From: JAWXVD01 sp044425705
Lineage (GTDB): Bacteria > Bacillota > Clostridia > Lachnospirales > Lachnospiraceae
Length of the DNA: 31,070 bases
Assembly: GCA_044425705.1 (NCBI GenBank)
Contig: JAWXVD010000031.1
Location: forward strand, 1 to 31,070
Direction: 5' to 3'
Position 1 is the first letter of the stretch. The number at the start of each line of letters is the position of its first letter. Below, piece by piece: positions 27,873 through 31,070 of this stretch. The position numbers were made by a program, and so were the translations under genes. The notes below the pieces were generated by a model. It was not told the DNA's origin. It ran no database searches and saw only the letters and a list, made by a program, of their open reading frames with translations.

Positions 27873-29247
27873 TTTCTATCTCCTTTAAAATATCATGATG
27901 TAACCACTGCTGATTCAATAATCTATCTATCCCTTCACGTAGTATTTTTTGATTTGAGAAATTTTTATTATGATATACAGATAAAATTGCATTTCTTACC
28001 AAGTCAAAAGGTACATCTTTTTGAGAAGCTAAGCTCTCCAATTGACTTACCGTCTCTGAATCAATTAAAGACTCTTTATATTCATACCATGGTAGTTTTT
28101 CCCCAGTTAATTCTTCTACCAATTCAACTAAAGTTCGCCTTGATAAATCCAATTCATCATCCCAAATTTCATCTATTGCCTTTAACTCCTCCAATGTAAT
28201 AAGTTCAAATCTCATTGTTTGCTGTGTTTTTATAAGTTCTTTTAAAATCATTTTTCTTGCTTCCCATGTAAATGGACCAAACCCTATATTTCCTTGCTTA
28301 TCTTCATATACAGTTCCATTACGACGCTTTTTTTCACGATACTCTTCTATATCCCTTATACTCATTAACCATCTTCTAAATTCAGCTAATGGAATTAACT
28401 CACGATGTCCACTCTTAATAAATCCATTCAGTGATTTATCCTCTTTAACTACTGTACACACCCAACAACCAAATCGTGAATTACCACAGCTTTGCGTTTG
28501 TCCTCCAGCAGTCATTCCAGCAAATGGGCATTCTCCGCCATCTGCATCTGCATATAAACTTACGAGTTCAGAATTATCAGATTCCCATGGCGTCTTTCCA
28601 CCATCCAATCTAAGTAACACATCCCAAACATCATCAGTAGTTAATTCAACAATAGGATTGTATACGTAAGCATCTTTAATTGTTTCATGTCTATTTAAAA
28701 GTCTATTTGCAAGTTCTCTTCCTTCGATTCTTCTTTTTCGAGCTATGCTTTCCTCCTTACGAACACCTAAGAGAACTACAACTTCTTCTTTTTCTTTTTT
28801 TATTACTTCTTTAATGTATTCAGCACTAGGATTAATTTTCAATCTATCAGTGCACCATCTAAATGTTCCGTTCATCCTTGGTGTCGGGAATCCTCTTCCA
28901 ATTACATTAGCCCAAAATGAATTATTCGCTAGTGGCGTAACCATACATGACTCAATAGGTAATCCATCTTTTTTCGCTGATTGTCCTAATAATTCATTCA
29001 TTTTACTTAGATATATTTTAATCAAAGGATTTTCAATCAAAGTGTCTGATGACACAATATAAACCTTCTTCTTTCTCATTTCCCTTGGTAAATTAAGTAA
29101 CATTTTATAGACTAGCTCAACAACTGTTGTTGAATCCTTACCTCCACTATATCCAATTACCCAAGGGCGATTGTCTGATTGGTAAACGTATTGAATTTCT
29201 TCAATAAGTTCTTCCAACGTATTTTCATTAAAATAACTATTTTGCAT
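27862..29247 (-). CDS. dndC: DNA phosphorothioation sulfurtransferase DndC (PAPS reductase family)
   Basis: A 461-aa PP-loop protein: SGGKDST (34-40) binds ATP and activates the DNA phosphate. Cysteines C132 (FRWCTDR), C254 (QSCGNS), C261 and C264 (GCWVC), with C240 also nearby, are placed as in DndC, which carries a 4Fe-4S cluster. The start at 29247 is preferred over a TTG at 29271 because AAAGGA lies six bases before it. This start overlaps the stop of the XRE gene by 11 bases, so regulator and first modification gene are translationally coupled. It receives sulfur from DndA and works with DndD and DndE. Confidence 0.94.
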   Translation of the reverse strand: MQNSYFNENTLEELIEEIQYVYQSDNRPWVIGYSGGKDSTTVVELVYKMLLNLPREMRKKKVYIVSSDTLIENPLIKIYLSKMNELLGQSAKKDGLPIESCMVTPLANNSFWANVIGRGFPTPRMNGTFRWCTDRLKINPSAEYIKEVIKKEKEEVVVLLGVRKEESIARKRRIEGRELANRLLNRHETIKDAYVYNPIVELTTDDVWDVLLRLDGGKTPWESDNSELVSLYADADGGECPFAGMTAGGQTQSCGNSRFGCWVCTVVKEDKSLNGFIKSGHRELIPLAEFRRWLMSIRDIEEYREKKRRNGTVYEDKQGNIGFGPFTWEARKMILKELIKTQQTMRFELITLEELKAIDEIWDDELDLSRRTLVELVEELTGEKLPWYEYKESLIDSETVSQLESLASQKDVPFDLVRNAILSVYHNKNFSNQKILREGIDRLLNQQWLHHDILKEIENED

Positions 29248-29578
29248 TGTCATTCCTTTGATGCTTAACAACTTGATTCACAAGATCCAAGCTCAATTCC
29301 TTTCCTGTATCATTCATCTGTTTGATGCAATCCATTATTTCGCGTTCCACATTATTTACATACTTCTCCGAAAATTTTCTTCCGACCAATGCATCTAAAG
29401 AGATATTATAAATATCTGCAATTCGTTTTAATTGTTCAATATCAGGAGTCGTTTTCCCACACTCTATATTGCTTATTACTTGTTGCGATACATTTAACAT
29501 TTCTGCCAAGTCTGCCTGCTTATAATTATTATTCTTTCTAATTTCTGCTAAGCGCTGTCCTATTGTTGTTTTTTTCAT
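29237..29578 (-). CDS. XRE-family helix-turn-helix regulator of the dnd operon
   Basis: A 113-aa protein. Residues about 5-60 are a Cro/C1-type helix-turn-helix (IGQRLAEIRK, QADLAEMLNVSQQVISNIE, TPDIEQLKRIADIYNIS). The C-terminal 45 residues (VEREIMDCIKQMNDTG) are helical and probably dimerise. The ATG at 29578 was chosen over a further upstream start (29680) because GGAG lies 11 bases before it and the added residues (hydrophobic, IIICIRKSIQ...) are not domain-like. It is the first gene of the operon and overlaps dndC. With no dndB in view, it is the natural candidate to repress its own operon and the divergent reductase gene through the repeats at 29668-29754. Confidence 0.9.
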   Translation of the reverse strand: MKKTTIGQRLAEIRKNNNYKQADLAEMLNVSQQVISNIECGKTTPDIEQLKRIADIYNISLDALVGRKFSEKYVNNVEREIMDCIKQMNDTGKELSLDLVNQVVKHQRNDNAK

Positions 29579-29651
29579 AAATGCAAATACTCCAATGCAT
29601 ATTATATGTGAGGCTATAATCAGCCCATTCTGTATACTCTTACGAATACAA

Positions 29652-29680
29652 ATTATAATTGATTTCCACAAGTTATACAA
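29652..29680 (-). promoter_or_regulatory. Promoter for the XRE-dnd operon
   Basis: On the minus strand a TTGTAT -35 element (29680-29675) and a consensus TATAAT -10 element (29657-29652) are separated by 17 bases. Transcription would begin near 29645, about 65 bases before the XRE start. The -35 lies inside the 9-bp tandem repeat, so a bound regulator would block it. Assignment is by sequence only. Confidence 0.65.
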
Positions 29681-29685
29681 GTTAT
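29668..29685. promoter_or_regulatory. Tandem 9-bp repeat, putative XRE operator
   Basis: ACAAGTTAT occurs twice head to tail (29668-29676 and 29677-29685) over the -35 element of the operon promoter. The embedded GTTATACAA (29672-29680) recurs at 29731-29739 in the inverted repeat in front of the divergent gene. A shared element at both promoters suggests one regulator controls both. Confidence 0.5.
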
Positions 29686-29700
29686 CTTTGTTTTTTTTAC

Positions 29701-29729
29701 TTGACTAACAATATATTTGTATATATAAT
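29701..29729 (+). promoter_or_regulatory. Promoter for the PAPS-reductase-family gene
   Basis: TTGACT (29701-29706) and TATAAT (29724-29729) with exactly 17 bases between them form a near-consensus vegetative promoter on the plus strand. The start point would be near 29736. The -35 falls in the left arm of the 22-bp inverted repeat and the -10 in its spacer, so binding to the repeat should shut the promoter. Confidence 0.75.
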
Positions 29730-29754
29730 AGTTATACAAATATATTGTTAGTCA
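29702..29754. repeat. Perfect 22-bp inverted repeat with 9-bp spacer (operator candidate)
   Basis: The arms at 29702-29723 and 29733-29754 are perfect reverse complements (beginning TGACTAACAATATA). They are separated by TATAATAGT, which contains the -10 element. Because transcription would start inside the right arm, the repeat cannot fold fully in the RNA, which argues for a protein-binding site rather than a terminator. The size, about five helical turns, would fit two dimers. Confidence 0.8.
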
Positions 29755-29783
29755 CATATTAAATAAGAAGGAGATACACAAAA

Positions 29784-30785
29784 ATGTTTTGTAAAAATTG
29801 TGGTGAGGAAATAACAAAAACTAATATTTATGTAAAAGATTCAAGATATTGTTTACGTTGTGGCGTTAAGCATTCAGAGTATCTTAATGACCGCCGAGTA
29901 ACACTAAAATCATTACGAGAAATGAATTTAGAATCAAAAATCATTCAAACGAAATATCTTATCAAAGAAGCCATTCAAGAATTTGGAATTGATAAAGTAT
30001 ATATTTCTTACTCTGGTGGAAAAGATTCTACCGTTCTTTCTCATATTGCCAAATCCTTATATCCAGATATTTTACATATCTTTGCAAATACGACAAATGA
30101 ATATCCAGAGACTCTATCCCATATAAAATGGGAGCAAGAACAAAACGGTACGAATCTAATTTCTGTCATACCTCGTGATTCTACTGGTGCTGTTTGGAAT
30201 TTCAAAAAAGTGGTTGAAAATTACGGATATCCTATGTTTTCTAAAAGAATTTCAAATGCTATTAGAACTTATCAACATGCACTCTCAGAACGTACAACAG
30301 CTAATTCTCTAGATTACATGGAACGCAATTTCAAAAAATATTTGAAATATAAGGAATTGCCAATATCTGATAAATGCTGTGACAAATTAAAAAAAGAACC
30401 CCTTCGAAGAAAAGCCAAGGAACTAGGTTTACAATGTGCTATACTTGGTATTCTTGCATCAGAAAGCTATCAGCGTGAAAAAGATTGGCTTGAAAATGGT
30501 TGTAATGTTTTCTATGAACGAAAAGATAATCATTCACGTCCTCTCTCCTTTTGGACAGACGAAGACATCTCTGATTTTATTAAAAAATACAGTGTAAAAA
30601 TTCCCGAACTTTATAATATGGGATACAGTAGAAACGGTTGTATGTTCTGTGGTTTTGGAGTTCACTTAGAAGCTCCTGACAATAATAGATATCAAAGATT
30701 AAAGAAAACCCATCCCATTCAATATCACTATTTTGCTAAAAATTTTGGTAAATTAATGATTGAATTCAATATATCCATTGCATAG
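29784..30785 (+). CDS. PAPS reductase-family (PP-loop) protein with N-terminal zinc ribbon
   Basis: A 333-aa protein divergent from the dnd operon. The N-terminus is a zinc ribbon (C3, C6, C23, C26). It is followed by an adenine nucleotide alpha-hydrolase-like domain with YSGGKDST (76-83), then CC at 198-199 and CMFC at 286-289, the cysteine arrangement that can bind a 4Fe-4S cluster as in APS reductases and DndC. AAGGAG lies ten bases before the ATG. The family is common on clostridial mobile elements and its role there is unknown. The shared control region with the dnd operon invites a link to DNA sulfur chemistry, but it could be an unrelated sulfonucleotide reductase or nucleic-acid thiolation enzyme. 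Confidence 0.88.
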   Translation: MFCKNCGEEITKTNIYVKDSRYCLRCGVKHSEYLNDRRVTLKSLREMNLESKIIQTKYLIKEAIQEFGIDKVYISYSGGKDSTVLSHIAKSLYPDILHIFANTTNEYPETLSHIKWEQEQNGTNLISVIPRDSTGAVWNFKKVVENYGYPMFSKRISNAIRTYQHALSERTTANSLDYMERNFKKYLKYKELPISDKCCDKLKKEPLRRKAKELGLQCAILGILASESYQREKDWLENGCNVFYERKDNHSRPLSFWTDEDISDFIKKYSVKIPELYNMGYSRNGCMFCGFGVHLEAPDNNRYQRLKKTHPIQYHYFAKNFGKLMIEFNISIA

Positions 30786-30911
30786 TTCGCAAACCTGCGA
30801 GCAGTGCACTTGTACGCGCAAGTACCTTCACTCGCTGGTGGTTACTCCCCCAATCCCCCTTGAACATCCATCTTCGATGTCTGAACTACGCCCTCACAAG
30901 TGAGTGCTGAA
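30785..30911. other. Structured, relatively G+C-rich non-coding region after the reductase gene
   Basis: Directly after the TAG, GTTCGCA (30785-30791) can pair with TGCGAGC (30796-30802). An alternative fold pairs GCGAG (30797-30801) with CTCGC (30831-30835) around an inner ACTTG/CAAGT stem (30808-30823). ACATC/GATGT (30864-30880) and CTCA/TGAG (30893-30904) are further short stems. No T-run follows, so it is not a standard terminator. Base composition is visibly richer in G+C than its neighbours and no ORF is convincing. It could be a small RNA, a mobile-element end or a recombination site. The remaining bases to 31070 are A+T-rich and show nothing I recognise. Confidence 0.3.
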
Positions 30912-31070
30912 TACTAATATAAAATCTACAAAATAAAAAAAGAAGGCAATTGTAATCTTGCACACTCCTACCACTACCGACAGCAAAAAAACATCACATT
31001 ACTTCCACAAACAATAAATTCCCCCGCATTTATTTGCATTTTTTATCATCATATTATTTCGAAAACACTT

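Noticed and set aside
29579..29680. N-terminal extension of the XRE regulator from 29680
   Set aside because: The extra residues are not part of the helix-turn-helix, would overlap the operon promoter region, and the ATG at 29578 has its own GGAG at suitable distance.
30945..30990. Possible minus-strand terminator (GCAA/TTGC followed by T-rich DNA)
   Set aside because: The stem is only four bases and no gene on that strand can be seen to its right.
1..31070. CRISPR array, tRNA, rRNA or insertion sequence
   Set aside because: No regularly spaced repeats, no cloverleaf-like sequence with CCA end, no rRNA-like conserved stretch and no transposase were seen.

Overview
The DNA is A+T-rich, with strong AGGAGG-type ribosome binding sites, tightly packed genes and the standard genetic code. 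This points to a low-GC Firmicute, probably a gut-type Clostridia/Lachnospiraceae relative. That placement is inferred from style and protein families, not from a marker gene. Nearly the whole window is one defence island.

The core is a minus-strand operon of about 27.5 kb, from 29578 down to 2099, with sixteen genes separated by overlaps or gaps of at most 29 nt. In transcription order it holds: an XRE-type regulator; dndC, dndD and dndE (DNA phosphorothioation); a DUF262 (DGQQR) protein; dndA (cysteine desulfurase); a HARE-HTH + Mrr-type nuclease; a NERD + UvrD/AddA-like helicase; an AddB-like protein with a C-terminal Fe-S cysteine cluster; a Snf2-family helicase (DpdE-like); a RecQ-like helicase (DpdF-like); a 264-aa protein (DpdG-like); a 1039-aa P-loop ATPase (DpdH-like); a 222-aa unknown; an HNH nuclease; and a second DUF262 protein with a degenerate DUF1524/HNH tail. 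The dndC-D-E-A order followed by an ATPase/helicase set recalls the haloarchaeal DndCDEA-PbeABCD system and the restriction half of the Dpd (7-deazaguanine) systems. Here it sits in a bacterium and has an extra AddAB-like/Mrr block inserted. The likely logic is that DndA and DndC/D/E mark host DNA with sulfur, and the nuclease, helicase and ATPase genes act on unmarked invading DNA. No dndB and no DptFGH genes were seen.

Upstream of the operon, a compact divergent control region (about 29650-29775) separates the XRE gene from a plus-strand PAPS-reductase-family gene (29784-30785), a relative of DndC. This region holds two good promoters, a 9-bp tandem repeat and a perfect 22-bp inverted repeat wrapped around the plus-strand promoter. 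To its right lies a short, relatively G+C-rich, hairpin-rich non-coding stretch (30785-30911), then A+T-rich DNA with nothing recognisable.

The left flank looks worn. An HNH endonuclease gene is broken by an in-frame stop. A DNA/RNA non-specific endonuclease-like gene has lost its expected catalytic histidine, any signal peptide and, as I recall the family, its C-terminal tail. At the very edge are the first 13 codons of a gene that resembles a phage terminase small subunit start.
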